This document shows positions 10,033 to 19,945 of a DNA stretch of 64,000 nucleotides, one piece after another. The position numbers were made by a program, and so were the translations under genes. Below the pieces are notes generated by a model. It was not told the DNA's origin. It did no database searches and saw only the letters and a program-made list of their open reading frames with translations. How positions within the stretch are numbered: position 1 is the first letter of the stretch; every line of letters starts with the position of its first letter. Source of the stretch: Isoetes taiwanensis (lineage: Eukaryota > Streptophyta > Lycopodiopsida > Isoetales > Isoetaceae). The stretch covers positions 1,901,454 through 1,965,453 of the forward strand of contig JAJEKV010000033.1 of NCBI GenBank assembly GCA_021234155.1. Direction: 5' to 3'.

Positions 10033-13000
10033 CTAAGTATTGTACTGAGTCTCTTGTACTGAGTCTGGGGCAATTCCCAATTCATTCTCCATTCTGGCCA
10101 CATGTTCAGCGCCTCTTGCAATAGTCTGGGAGAGGTCCATTTCGGTATAGCCTGTTGTATCTGGTATATCAACGTTCATTGCAACAGCCAACTGTTGCAC
10201 GTGGCCTGCCTCATAAGATTCATCAAACTGGGGTGTTTCCTGCATGTCGTCCAATTTCATGGCATCTTCCTGTGAATCTGCTGTTTTAAATCTTTTGTGG
10301 AGCTGTCCCGTTTCTAGCTCCACGTTTTCAGATTCAGAGGGACCCATATATTCAAACCGTTTGCCAGACAACAAGGGCATGACATTATCCAGACTCTGGT
10401 TTAGTGCCTCGAGCTTTTGGAGTTGAGGATCCAGTGCATCAAGAGTTTTCGCGGTGCCCTCTATCAGATCTCTGGTCTCTTGAAGCCTCTGCTCAAAACC
10501 TTTCTCGTCTAATATCCAATATGTCATCCACTTTGCTAATATCCGTATGCTGAGTGATATTCAAATCCGGCTTCTCTGCGTCAGACAATACATCTGGTTT
10601 GTTTTCCTCAACTTTTTCTTCCACGCTAGGGGTAAGCATTTTCTCTAGGGTCTCAAAGAAAGCATTCAAAAACCGACGCACCTTGTCGTCGAATTCTAAG
10701 GCTACGCTGCATTTGCCTTGCATCATTGCTACTCTTGACGCTGTCCCCGCGGAAAAGAAATCAAGCACGCACCCGTCTACTGGCACTAGTTCTCTCACCA
10801 TCTGGTAGACATAAGAGGTTTTTGCCTGTGATTTAAGCACAAAGTCTCCTTCAATACCTGCCCAAGTATACTTTGGTTTGCCAGTGAAGTATTGTAAATA
10901 CTTCTGCTTGGTTTTGGCGTCCACTTCCTCATTGCATGTTATTTCATACTTGGGAAGCGGGGTGCTCTTGGGGCAGCTTGTGGCCTGTGTTAGTCGGAGT
11001 TCCAACTTTGGAACAATTGGTATTACCCGAGCCCCACTTCTGTTGACAAACATATGTGTGACATAATATTGAAACTCTTTCACATTTTTTTTGTTGATCC
11101 ATCCTTGCTCTTCATAAGCTCCAATTGACACATGAGACCCACCTTGGATTTGTTTCTGGCTGTACAGGTAGTTCGGAAGTTGTGCCGACCTCATAAAAAT
11201 TACAAGATAATATACCTTGGCCGTTGTGATGCCTCAATCCTGTTAAATAAATCCTGATATTTTTTAACTTCCCAAATCGTACTAAAGGCGCGCATGTCAA
11301 TAAAGACCATCGTTGCATTTTCTTGCGCAGGTGTTGTGACGGGAATGCCTGCCGTAGTTACATGATGCACTGAGTTTCTTTTGGTCTTCAGTAGCAGCGC
11401 TTTCTCTGACATGATTATAGATCTGATTGCCTCCAAAAAGGCACTAGGAATATTACCCTGTACGTTTTCTTTATTGTAATTTGCCTTTATGTATTCAAAA
11501 TCCGTATCTGAGATGCTCAAAAGCCTATCCTCGGTCAAATCTGGAAAATGAGACACCAACTCTTCGAAAGAGACATATTCTTTGTCCAGCACACTGTTTG
11601 CATAGGATAGCACTTCACGGCGCATGAGAGACAGCGTCCTAATATCTAGGGCTCGCTGTCCGACAGCGAATCTGCCCGCATAACCTTGTTGAACCTTCAA
11701 GAAGGTTTTGCCTTCCAAAATTTCGTCCATCAATAAAGAAACTTCATCGTTATTCATACCACGGAGATACCTAAGAAAGGTCTTATTAAAGAATTCTTTG
11801 CTGGGCTTATCTGGTAATTCTCCATGGTCGTCCTTCAGCTTACGTCTGGCCCAATGAGCAACAACTTCTGTTAGCTTCGACCAAGACGATTCCCGCATAA
11901 AAATAAATTGCTTCTCATCTTTTAATTCTTTGACCTTCAAAGTAGTGGTCGCAACATCAACAAAATCCTGAAAAAGCGGTGGTTAGGATCGCGGCCGCGA
12001 TCTTTTCAAGCTATAAGAGCGAAATAAAGCAAAGTGTAGCAAGAAAATACCTTCCACGCCGAAGTTACCGCTGTTCCAGTTGGGCCTTGTGGTGGGCAGC
12101 CAAAAGCTTTGTGTTGATTTCTCAGCTGTTGGAGTTTTTCGATAAGAGGCTCCCTGTAAACAGTATCAGCTATTATTTCGTTACACTGTATAGAGAGCTG
12201 GATATATTCTTTATCCGTGAGATTTCCATTCAGGATCCTGGATCTCCTCCTCGCATAGGCTTTGGCAAACTCTAGACGTTGAGCGATCTCTCCTACCATT
12301 GAAAACCTGAGCAGCAAAGATGCTGTAGTTTCCAGATATAATATAAAAAAATTTTCCAACCAGATCCTCTGGCTTTGACCAAGTTACTCGTTTTCTGCAT
12401 GGAGCATTAAGTGTCACCTTCGACCAAACTTAACAGAAAGCAAAGAATAAAGCTACTTACCGTGTAATAGGATCGAAAGGCACCAAGTCTGCAGGTGTCA
12501 GAACTTCAGTTGGACATGTTTTGAAGCTCTTGACCAACGTGTGCACATGGTCATTGGAGCGGAGTCTGTGCGTCATGTTAGCCGGGGCAGATTCACAATA
12601 AAAAATGCTGACCGTCATAAACCAGTTTACACCCATAGGATAAAACTTTTTAAATTGCTCCAGTTTCAGTGCTGTCTGCTCAGCAAGTTTCTTTTCTTCT
12701 TCTGGATTAAATTTTAAAGCATCGGGAATCCTAGTGGCTGTCGGCCACGTAAGAGCAGATGATGCTGCATCATGTCGGTCAGATGACGATGGAGTTGTGG
12801 ATGTGGATGCGGTCTCTAAACTGCCCAATGGCAATTTTATTTTAAATGGTCTGATTTTCTGGGACGGAGGATCAACAGGTGCTGGCATAATCATCTTGGG
12901 CGCCGTGGGATCGACAACGGCAGAAGCAGTGGGGTTAACAGGTGTAATGGGATCTTCGAGCTCAACATGGGACTTAGGGGCAGATGATTCACCTATTGCA

Positions 13001-13586
13001 GCTAATGGGATGACGCTCCTTTTCTTTGCTGTCCCTCGCAACCAGTTGATATCCATCCTCTGTGGCATCTTGTTGTCTCTTGTGGCCTTGATAGCACAGG
13101 ACGGAGGTTTTTTGTCGGAGGCTAAGCCATTTCTGCATTTACTGAAGCCTACCAGTATATCCCTGTTTCCTTTAATACTTGACAACGCTAATGAATCGTA
13201 GGAAGGGAGGGTCCAGCCAAAGCCCTTTGCGCTAGTTGGTGCCCCTTTACCACTGGCAGGTTTGTTCGTCTTGCTTGCAAGCATCATATTCGGGCGTAGA
13301 ATGTACTCAACAAATGCCAACTGTTGTGTGTCTTCCACGCTGCAGATAAGGGCGTCCTGGACGTTGCCCACATGGCTATGACGATACCCATTTGTTCAGA
13401 CGATTCCATATCCTTGCCATTTCTTATAAATAGGCATAAATCCTTTATTCGATCACCTTTTGTCTGCGGTATAGCCTGCACAATTTCTATGCACCACCTA
13501 CGGGTAGGGCCTGGAGTTACTATGCGAATGGGCTCCACGTTGGGGCCACGGTACAACTCCAGAGCTGCAGAGAAAAAACGTATCAA
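10033..13586 (-). pseudogene. Element C methyltransferase-like gene, frameshifted
   Basis: Several minus-strand exons form one gene of roughly 1,000 codons. In order: RIVTPGPTRRWCIEIVQAIP (about 13500), a long segment with a proline/serine-rich linker (12467-13371) ending at a donor CACG/GTAAGT, a helical segment EIAQRLEFAKAYARRRSRI (12050-12420), an exon 11200-11975, SAM-binding-like VLDFFSAGTASRVAMMQGK (about 10730-10790), and a helical acidic C-terminus (10033-10527). The SAM-like segment resembles motif I of beta-class N4/N6 DNA methyltransferases, but no DPPY-type catalytic motif is visible; the nearest candidate reads VFIDMRAF. Frame changes occur near 13390, 12310, 11195 and 10515, so this copy is broken. 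Transcription is divergent from the transposase gene across a repeat-rich centre. A structural, non-catalytic role is equally possible. Confidence 0.6.
11987..12002. repeat. Element C palindrome 3 (perfect, intronic)
   Basis: GATCGCGGCCGCGATC, a perfect 16-bp palindrome lying inside an intron of the methyltransferase-like gene between the donor near 12050 and the acceptor near 11975. Confidence 0.9.
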
Positions 13587-13626
13587 CGAAAATATTCGGA
13601 GGCATAGACAACCTAAGAGATAAACA

Positions 13627-13827
13627 AAATCGCGACCGCAATTTCTCCAAGCACTTGGAGATAGGTAGTTGATACTATTGACAAAAAATTCAAATCAAGA
13701 ACATTATTGACGAAGTTCTTCTAGAAGGAAGCGCGGCCGCGATTGGTTCAAGAACCATAAACCATAAAATATTAACATGGCGCCAACCTAACCATTTAGA
13801 ACTAAACAAAAGCGCGGCGGTATTTCT
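13627..13827. repeat. Element C degenerate palindromes (three)
   Basis: Three imperfect relatives lie just upstream of the minus-strand gene: AAATCGCGACCGCAATTT (13627-13644), AAGCGCGGCCGCGATTGG (13729-13746) and AAGCGCGGCGGTATTTCT (about 13810-13827). Each keeps the core but has one or more arm mismatches. A further half-site CGCGGCCGACC lies at about 13960. Confidence 0.65.
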
Positions 13828-13873
13828 GACGAGCACGCACAGTTCCTATCTACACCCTGAAATTCCTAAAGGA

Positions 13874-13889
13874 GATCGCGGCCGCGATC
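13874..13889. repeat. Element C palindrome 4 (perfect)
   Basis: GATCGCGGCCGCGATC, identical to the copy at 11987, in the intergenic centre of element C. Confidence 0.9.
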
Positions 13890-13936
13890 CTTCGAACAAG
13901 GCCTTTGCTATATTTGTTGGAGGCCAAGCTCTGAAG

Positions 13937-13952
13937 GATCGCGGTCGCGATC
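13937..13952. repeat. Element C palindrome 5
   Basis: GATCGCGGTCGCGATC, 63 bp from the previous copy and differing at one central base. Confidence 0.9.
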
Positions 13953-14064
13953 GTGTCGAGCGCGGCCGACCCTTGAACTACGTAATGAAGTGCTCGACTC
14001 CAGCACTGCTAAAAGAAAGCGCAGAAATTACCTTGTTGGAGGGCTTGCTGGCGAGCCATGAAGG

Positions 14065-14360
14065 CGCTGATTCTTGGACGCAGGCGCGGCTTTCGGTCGA
14101 GGCGCGGCTTTCGGTCGAGGCTTTCGGTCGAGGTATGAATTTATGACGGGCGCCGGTATTAATGACGGGCGCATTAATGACTGCCGGGTATTAAATACGG
14201 GCGCATTAATGACTGACGGGTATTTATGACTGACGGGCACATTAATGACTGCCGGGTATTAATGACTGACGGGCGCATTAATGACTGACGGCCGTGAACA
14301 TTGTGGGTAAATAGTGAATGGACTTGACAACGACGGACGCATTAATGACTGAGATACGCA
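14065..14360. repeat. Short tandem repeats in the centre of element C
   Basis: Two arrays adjoin. At about 14083-14130 the unit GGCGCGGCTTTCGGTCGA occurs three times in whole or part. From about 14140 to 14300, and again at 14334-14356, a 19-20-bp unit close to GGGCGCATTAATGACTGAC recurs about eight times. The region is non-coding; ORFs through it (14028-14240 and 14259-14468, minus) simply translate the repeats. Confidence 0.8.
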
Positions 14361-14499
14361 TAACTGACGACGTACAGATGTCTGACGGATGGCAGGAGGG
14401 CATAAGAATGGGATGACATTGACGTGTGACCAACAGTCAACGTCAAGATAATGCCATGTCGTAACCATAATTACTCATGCAGGGAGGACGATAACTGCA

Positions 14500-14665
14500 T
14501 TTCCGAATTCAAATTCAAACATTTTCGAATTCAAATTCATACATTTTGAATTTGCATTCAGAACCCAGTGAGAAACTTATTCATAGGCGCTTCATTCCAA
14601 TTTTGTGGGCGCTCCGTTGCCGATTGTGGGCGCTGCTTGTTGTTTTGTGGGCGCTGTGCCTGGGG
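14500..14665. repeat. Short direct repeats before the transposase gene
   Basis: AATTCAAATTCA(A/T)ACATTTT occurs twice near 14507-14545, and TTGTGGGCGCT occurs three times near 14602-14660. They sit in the leader region upstream of the plus-strand gene and could be promoter-associated repeats. Confidence 0.6.
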
Positions 14666-15081
14666 GAGCAGGTGACCTCAGATTTGCGAAGTTTCTGCTC
14701 GATTGGAAAGGTTCAATTCAATTTCCTATATCTGTGTATTTCCTGTTCGATCCAATTTTCACTTTGCCTGTTCAGATACATGTGTAGATGCATGTTCAGA
14801 TGCATGTTAAGATGCCCCTTTGTTTGCATCTATTTGGTATGCATATCTGTGGAGTTCTCTATTGAATCTGTGGAGTTCTCGATTGAATCTGAAGCACACA
14901 TTGAGTAGTTTGCCCACCTGATGCAAAAATTGGCTATACACTTCTCCAATTGCCACATCATTTGTTAAGGGCGCATTCATTTGATTTATTTACGAAGGGG
15001 GACATTGGCATGATTCATTGATGTTTTATCCTGAAGCAGCATTTCAAAGGCTCACCATTGGTCACATAATTTCATCTCTGT

Positions 15082-15101
15082 AAGATCGCGGTGGCGATCT
15101 T
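15082..15101. repeat. Element C palindrome 6
   Basis: AAGATCGCGGTGGCGATCTT, the same 20-mer as at 9731-9750. Confidence 0.9.
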
Positions 15102-15280
15102 GTCAAGCTACTTCAGTTGTCCGATCATAATCACTTCAGATGCATGTTTAGATCCCTGTTTCGGTGCATGTTTAGATGCATGTTTCTTTACGAAGGGGAA
15201 TATTATCATGATTCATTGATGTTTTATCCTGAAACAGCAATTCAAAGGCTCACCATCGGTCAAAATGTTTCACCTCACCA

Positions 15281-15299
15281 AAATCGCCGCGGCGATCTT
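15281..15299. repeat. Element C palindrome 7
   Basis: AAATCGCCGCGGCGATCTT, with a perfect 14-bp palindrome core at 15283-15296. Confidence 0.88.
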
Positions 15300-15378
15300 C
15301 TCGAGCAAATTTAAGGTAATATGTACTCTCATGTCAAATGCCCCTGTTGTTGTTCCAGACTTAAGATTTGGTCCACTG

Positions 15379-15394
15379 GATCGCGGCCGCGATT
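15379..15394. repeat. Element C palindrome 8
   Basis: GATCGCGGCCGCGATT, about 34 bp upstream of the probable first coding ATG of the transposase gene and probably within the intron that ends TTGTTGCAG just before it. Confidence 0.9.
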
Positions 15395-15427
15395 TATAAC
15401 ACTACTTTCTCATGTTATTGTTGCAGG

Positions 15428-18400
15428 ATGGAGTTAAAGTGCATGTCATACAATGGCATTAAAGTTGCCGAGGGCAAAGTGCACAGCTTTACTACTCATC
15501 ATAATTTGCCCCTGCCTGAGGGATTCAAGGTCGTGTCGCTGGAAAGTATTTTCAATGGAGATCTGCCGTTGCCCTATCCTGAACCTGAGATTGATACACT
15601 TGAAGAGTCAAAGGGGTCATTTATTCTTTGGCCCAGCAATGACATCTCAGACGCAAAAACTGCTGAAGATTATGCCGTCACACCACCGGCACAGGTTAAA
15701 CACATAAATTGGTTGTGCATTGAAGACAAAGATGCAGAGCCTGAGGCATGCCCTCGACATGAAGGTATTTCAAGAGAGGAACTCATGGAGAAGACTTGCT
15801 CGTTGTTGCACGAGTGTTGTGGTCAACCATATGCATCGGGCGTAATAATTTTCACAGATCCTAATCATGCAGTTGCCGACATGAAGTTGGGAGAAGAGTT
15901 CTTGGGTGTGACAATTATGAGGTTGTATCCAATGCCAGAAAGAACGTCTATGAGATGCCAGGCTTGTGCCGAGGCACCCCAACTGTATGACTTAGTGAGA
16001 TGGCACAACGACTTTGTGACAGTGGATAATGTTCCTGTCTCCAAGCTCATTAAGGCTGTGAGAGAGGACTTCATGGAAGTGGAGCCATACGCTCTGAAAT
16101 TCGAAGGGGAGTCTGTTAGAAGAAGACCATATAGAATGATCAATCGAACACGAAAGCCTGCTCCGCGAAGCAAAGCAGCAAGGAAAATCACTGCCCAAGC
16201 GATTCGGGATTTCAAGTCGTCAATTTGCTGCATTCGAAGATGTTATGCAAATTTTACAACGTGTGAGATCACGTGCATTAGGACGTTCTATTGGAATATG
16301 AAAGCAGCAGACAGAACCACCTTCACTTATAACATGCTAGACCTTTGCTCAGAGAATGGTCAGGTGCAGAAACTGATGATAAACAACAAACAAGTATGCT
16401 TGAAAGCATGGTATACAGCTTACGGTATACCACTGTCTACATTCTATAAATGGCAGAAATTGTTTATGGGGGGGCATAGGATAGCTGAACATGGTAACAC
16501 TGGACTCAAGAAAACCAGATCCCATACCTGGCTGGGAATGCCATATTAACTATGTACATAGATGAGAATGCAGAGGTCATGCCCCATAGATCCAAAGTAA
16601 CCACAGAAGGTGCAAGGGAGAATGTGAAGCGACTACCCTCTGTCTTGACGAAAAAAGATATTCTTCATGAGGTTGACCAAGGCGTAATGGAGATGACTGG
16701 GAAGCACATATCTCCTTCATCGTTCATGAATGTATGGAAGGAGCACCACAAAGAGGTTGGAATAGCCAAAAGGATTGCCTTCTCTAAATGTAATAGCTGT
16801 ATTGTAATAAAAGAGAAATTAGCCAAGACAAGAGATCCAAGAGAGAGAAGGGAGCTGCAGATGGACAGGAAGGCTCACATGACTGCTCAGATGTCTTGCA
16901 GAAGCCTTTATTGGTCATGGAGAGCTCTTTCACACCGTTCTCTGGAGCATGCACTCACAATCATACACGACAAAATGGACCAGAATAAGACAATGTTGCC
17001 TAGACTTGAGAAGTTAGTCAAGTCAGTGTGGAGGGGAGAGCGTTTGAAAGTAAATTTGACTGGTGCACTCATGCATGGCCATGACATAGGTGCCTTGGGG
17101 CATTTCTCACTTGACCTTTGGAAAGATGACTCTAATTTTCATATTGGGTCATTGAACCATACATTGAAAACTATGGAGGATGCCTCTTTGGACAACTGGG
17201 GCAATTTGAGGGAGTCATCCCTTCCGAAATGCGAATGGGGTGCTACAATATTAAACATTACTGCTTTGAAGACCAAAAAGGTCAACAACACAGGCATTGC
17301 TTTTGTGGCCCCATCAGCACCACCAGTGCAGCATAAAAAGCTCCCCAGGAGGCTCTACTTGCAATTAGACAATTGTGCTGGCCAGAATAAAAATAGATAT
17401 CTTTTCTCTTACATTTCCTATCTTGTTTCACTGGGTGTTTTTGAGCAAATACAGCTCGGGTTCATGATGGTGGGTCAAACACACGATGATATTGATGCTC
17501 TATTCGGTAACTACTCGACTCTACTACGCAGATCAGATGCTCTGACTATTCCAGAGCTTATGCAACTTTTTCGGGAATGCAGCACCAAAGCACCAGCACC
17601 ATACCTAGTGACCGAGGTTTCGGATTGGAAGTCTTTTGTGAAAGGGTACATCCCAGATAAAAAAGATCGATTGATTGGTCACTTGGAACCCCTGCTTTTC
17701 AAGTTCTGTATGAGAGATGGATGGCCTTTAATGTATTACAAGATGAGGCCAGGTCATCGAGAATGGTTGCCTCACAAAGGTATTAGAATGTGGAAAGCGG
17801 ACGAGAATGATTTGCCCATGATGCCTCGGGGCTCGTCAAAGACGGTGATGCCGTATGGTAGCTTAAAAGACATTGGAGCATTAAGATCATCTATTGCAAA
17901 ATATATGATGCACTGGGCCCATATTTCTAGGGGAGGTGAGAACTCGTGGTCTAATGCTACATGAGTGAAGTTATTGACTACTGGTCAGATCTAATGCGTG
18001 TCCTAAGTGCGGTTCCCACAAGCATTGTAGAAATCAAGGACTTCTGGCCTATCACAAGGCAAGATGTGCTGGTTGAGCCAGAAAGTATGTTGGTTGATGA
18101 GTACGATGCACCCCCGCCTTATGTAGGACCTGCAAAGGATAAGCCTAGAAACCCGGTACAGGTTTTTGATCCATACCAGGATGTAAAGAAAGGTATGTTA
18201 TTGCTTATTAGACCTGGAGATGCTTGTCCGACATGGCTAGGCTATGCAGAAGAGGAGCCCATACAGGATCCCACTCTTCCACATTACGAGGAAGTGCTTG
18301 TGTCTTGGTGGGAGCCAGTGGTGAGGAAAGGAACCACCTATAGCCAGCAGTACAAAGATTGCTGGGAGAAGAAGTGGAGGCCAAATCCAAATGACCCACC

Positions 18401-18542
18401 GCGATACCAACATCTGAAAACTGTTGACTATGGTTGGTTGGTCAAGAACAAGCCATCACAAGTAATGATCCCTACAAGTGTAGGACTCCAGCTCCAAGAA
18501 CTATTAGCCAAAGAAGATGCTGAAGATAGAGCGGACACTTGA
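15428..18542 (+). pseudogene. Element C DDE-type transposase gene (three frames)
   Basis: The start chosen is the ATG two bases after a TTGTTGCAG acceptor; an earlier in-frame ATG at 15368 would translate a palindrome. Domains in order: an N-terminal part (VAEGKVHSFTTHHNLPLPEG, GSFILWPSNDI) resembling the DUF8039 region of plant transposases; a helix-turn-helix-like segment with GIPLSTFYKWQKLF (about 16430-16470); a cysteine pair KCNSCIV; then an RNase H-fold-like core with IIHDKMDQNKTM (about 16960), LQLDNCAGQNKNRYLF (about 17360) and VGQTHDDIDALFGN (about 17470), the pattern of DUF7869-type transposase domains. The product would be about 1,040 residues. The reading frame changes by one base near 16549 and again near 17961. 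Two lost bases explain this best; programmed frameshifting is less likely. Confidence 0.8.
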
Positions 18543-18716
18543 GGCTATTTAAGGTAAGATATGCATTATTCATCCACTCAGCAGCACAACTTTTCTTCTA
18601 CATAACTATTATATCATATATCAATTAAACAAACTTGCATCTTATATAGGTGATGTGTCTTGCATTTTTCATCTTAACACAAGAGCTCTTACACTATAAC
18701 ATGTTGAACAGGTGAT

Positions 18717-18959
18717 TCATTCATCTTCAGGATCTGTAGTAGTGATCCCTGATATCTCATAGCTCATGCGCTCAAGAAGCCAAATCAGATGGATCATAAC
18801 ACGAATTGACGCAGGGCAACGAATCTCAGCGCCCAAAGCTTTTCTTCGCAGGTAGGGATCAAGAAGAAGATGCCTGTCTAGGCAACCAACAAGATCAGAG
18901 TGGCTCATTGAGCACTTGATCGCCTCGATGTGGTGAACTGATGAAGGCGAGAAATCCAT
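18717..18959 (-). CDS. 80-codon ORF of unknown family, copy 1
   Basis: The protein starts MDFSPSSVHHIEAIKC and ends ISGITTTDPEDE. It aligns along its whole length with the ORF at 19256-19498: HI.(A/S)(I/F)KC, (N/S)(H/Y).DL..C, LDP(Y/W)L, then a hydrophobic (V/M)(I/V)H(L/I).WL, and an acidic end after E(I/L).(G/S)IT. I know no family with this pattern. A TATA-like CACTATAAAAG lies about 40 bp upstream on the minus strand. Two intact paralogous frames inside an otherwise frameshifted element suggest they matter to it, or were captured recently. Confidence 0.6.
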   Translation of the reverse strand: MDFSPSSVHHIEAIKCSMSHSDLVGCLDRHLLLDPYLRRKALGAEIRCPASIRVMIHLIWLLERMSYEISGITTTDPEDE

Positions 18960-19255
18960 GGGAGATGAGTGAACTTTAGCCCTGAAGTGAGAAGCTTTTA
19001 TAGTGAAGTAGAATTATTGAGGTGAATTATTGGGGTAGACTTACCGCCATTATTGCGTGTGTATAAGATTGTTGTATACATACAAGTATAATACATCTTT
19101 CGTATGGATATGTGTATGCTTTTAAAACATAGTTCATGGGTGCTCATACCATTATTATATCATAAACAAATACAGTAGTCATCACTGATAACATTGAGTG
19201 TAATACATAGTTCATAGGTACTCATGTCATTATTATATCCTGAGCAGATACAGAT

Positions 19256-19498
19256 TCACTCATCATCAACACCAAAGCTCGTGATGCTATTCAGCTCATA
19301 GATCTCCTGATCAGGAAGCCAGTAAATGTGGACCACAACACGAGTGAGCTTCTTGCAAGCACTAGCAGGACCATCAGCTTTAGATTGGAGCCATGGATCA
19401 AGATTCATACCATTTCTAGCGCATTCGTTCAGATCGTTGTAGCTCAGGTAGCACTTGAAAGATCGGATGTGCTCTGGACGAGGCATCGAGGAAGCCAT
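19256..19498 (-). CDS. 80-codon ORF of unknown family, copy 2
   Basis: Paralogue of the ORF at 18717, the same length and in tandem on the same strand. It starts MASSMPRPEHIRSFKCYLSY and ends SITSFGVDDE. A TATA-like CACTATAAAAAC lies about 40 bp upstream. Upstream sequence is also shared (GTGAATTATTGG.GTAGA, CCATTATTG), so the whole gene unit with its promoter was duplicated, with a period of about 540 bp. It occupies the right end of element C. Confidence 0.6.
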   Translation of the reverse strand: MASSMPRPEHIRSFKCYLSYNDLNECARNGMNLDPWLQSKADGPASACKKLTRVVVHIYWLPDQEIYELNSITSFGVDDE

Positions 19499-19776
19499 GG
19501 AAAATGAATGACCTCTACCCTCCGAGTCGAACTGTTTTTATAGTGGAGTAAAAGTTTTGATGTGAATTATTGGTGTAGAATGTAGGGCCATTATTGGGCT
19601 TCTACAAGTATCATGTACACGTACAAGTATAACACATAATTTGTATGTATATGTGTATGTTAATTACCTCATGTTTCTTGGGCTCGAGAACTAGGTGAAA
19701 GTATTTGTGCTTGAGCAAATTAGGTGTGCTTAAAATTCTCAAAATTGCGTTATTTTCTCCAATTAATGAAATCATG

Positions 19777-19945
19777 CATACTATTGCTGGTCAAGGAGTT
19801 AGCAGGCAGAACTGCCATGTCACCAAGACACTCCCATCTGGAAGATAATGATGTCTTTTAAAAAAATATACCTGCAAGCTATAGACCATTCAATCAGCTA
19901 ATCATAAATTACTTACCGAGCTGGCAACTCTTCAACCAGGTGCAA
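19777..19945 (-). pseudogene. TYW2: TYW2-like upstream exons, separated by element C
   Basis: On the minus strand two exon pieces encode VEELPAR and, after an intron with donor CTCG/GTAAGT and acceptor CTTCCAG, WECLGDMAVLPANSLTSN. This is the segment that in TYW2 directly precedes the sequence at 9427-9501. Joining the two across element C leaves the frames one base apart, so either one base was lost or the splice pattern differs. Further upstream exons were not found; a LINE and a Helitron follow. Confidence 0.7.

Larger units (their letters stand above)
14978..15299. repeat. About 200-bp direct duplication, each unit ending in a palindrome
   Basis: TTTACGAAGGGG through GATTCATTGATGTTTTATCC and CAAAGGCTCACCAT is found at about 14989-15060 and again at about 15187-15262. 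Each copy is followed within about 30 bp by a copy of the element palindrome (15082-15101 and 15281-15299). Repeats of AGATGCATGTT lie between and upstream. Confidence 0.8.
9510..19772. mobile_element. Element C: 10.3-kb DNA transposon inside TYW2
   Basis: The left end (9510) reads AATTCATTAATTAGAGAAC and the right end read inward on the minus strand (19772) reads ATTTCATTAATTGGAGAAA, a short terminal inverted repeat with 16 of 19 matches. The flanks carry CATG at 9506-9509 and 19773-19776, a candidate 4-bp target-site duplication. TYW2 exons lie immediately outside both ends in the same order and strand, which supports these boundaries independently. The cargo is a methyltransferase-like gene (minus), a DDE transposase-like gene (plus), two tandem 80-codon ORFs and many copies of a GC-rich palindrome. 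Both large genes carry frameshifts, so this copy is probably no longer autonomous. Confidence 0.82.

Noticed and set aside
12734-13201. 155-codon plus-strand ORF
   Set aside because: It is antisense to the proline/serine-rich linker of the element C methyltransferase-like gene and has no motif of its own.
14140-14300. CRISPR-like array
   Set aside because: The units are contiguous with no unique spacers, and the context is a plant transposon.
14028-14468. Minus-strand ORFs with repeated peptide units
   Set aside because: They translate the 20-bp tandem array; no sign of a protein gene.
9528-19716. Alternative ends for element C (TTCTCGTTCGAGC at left, TTCTCGAGCCCAAG at right)
   Set aside because: The match is weak and has no target duplication, while the CATG-flanked ends fit the position of the TYW2 exons.
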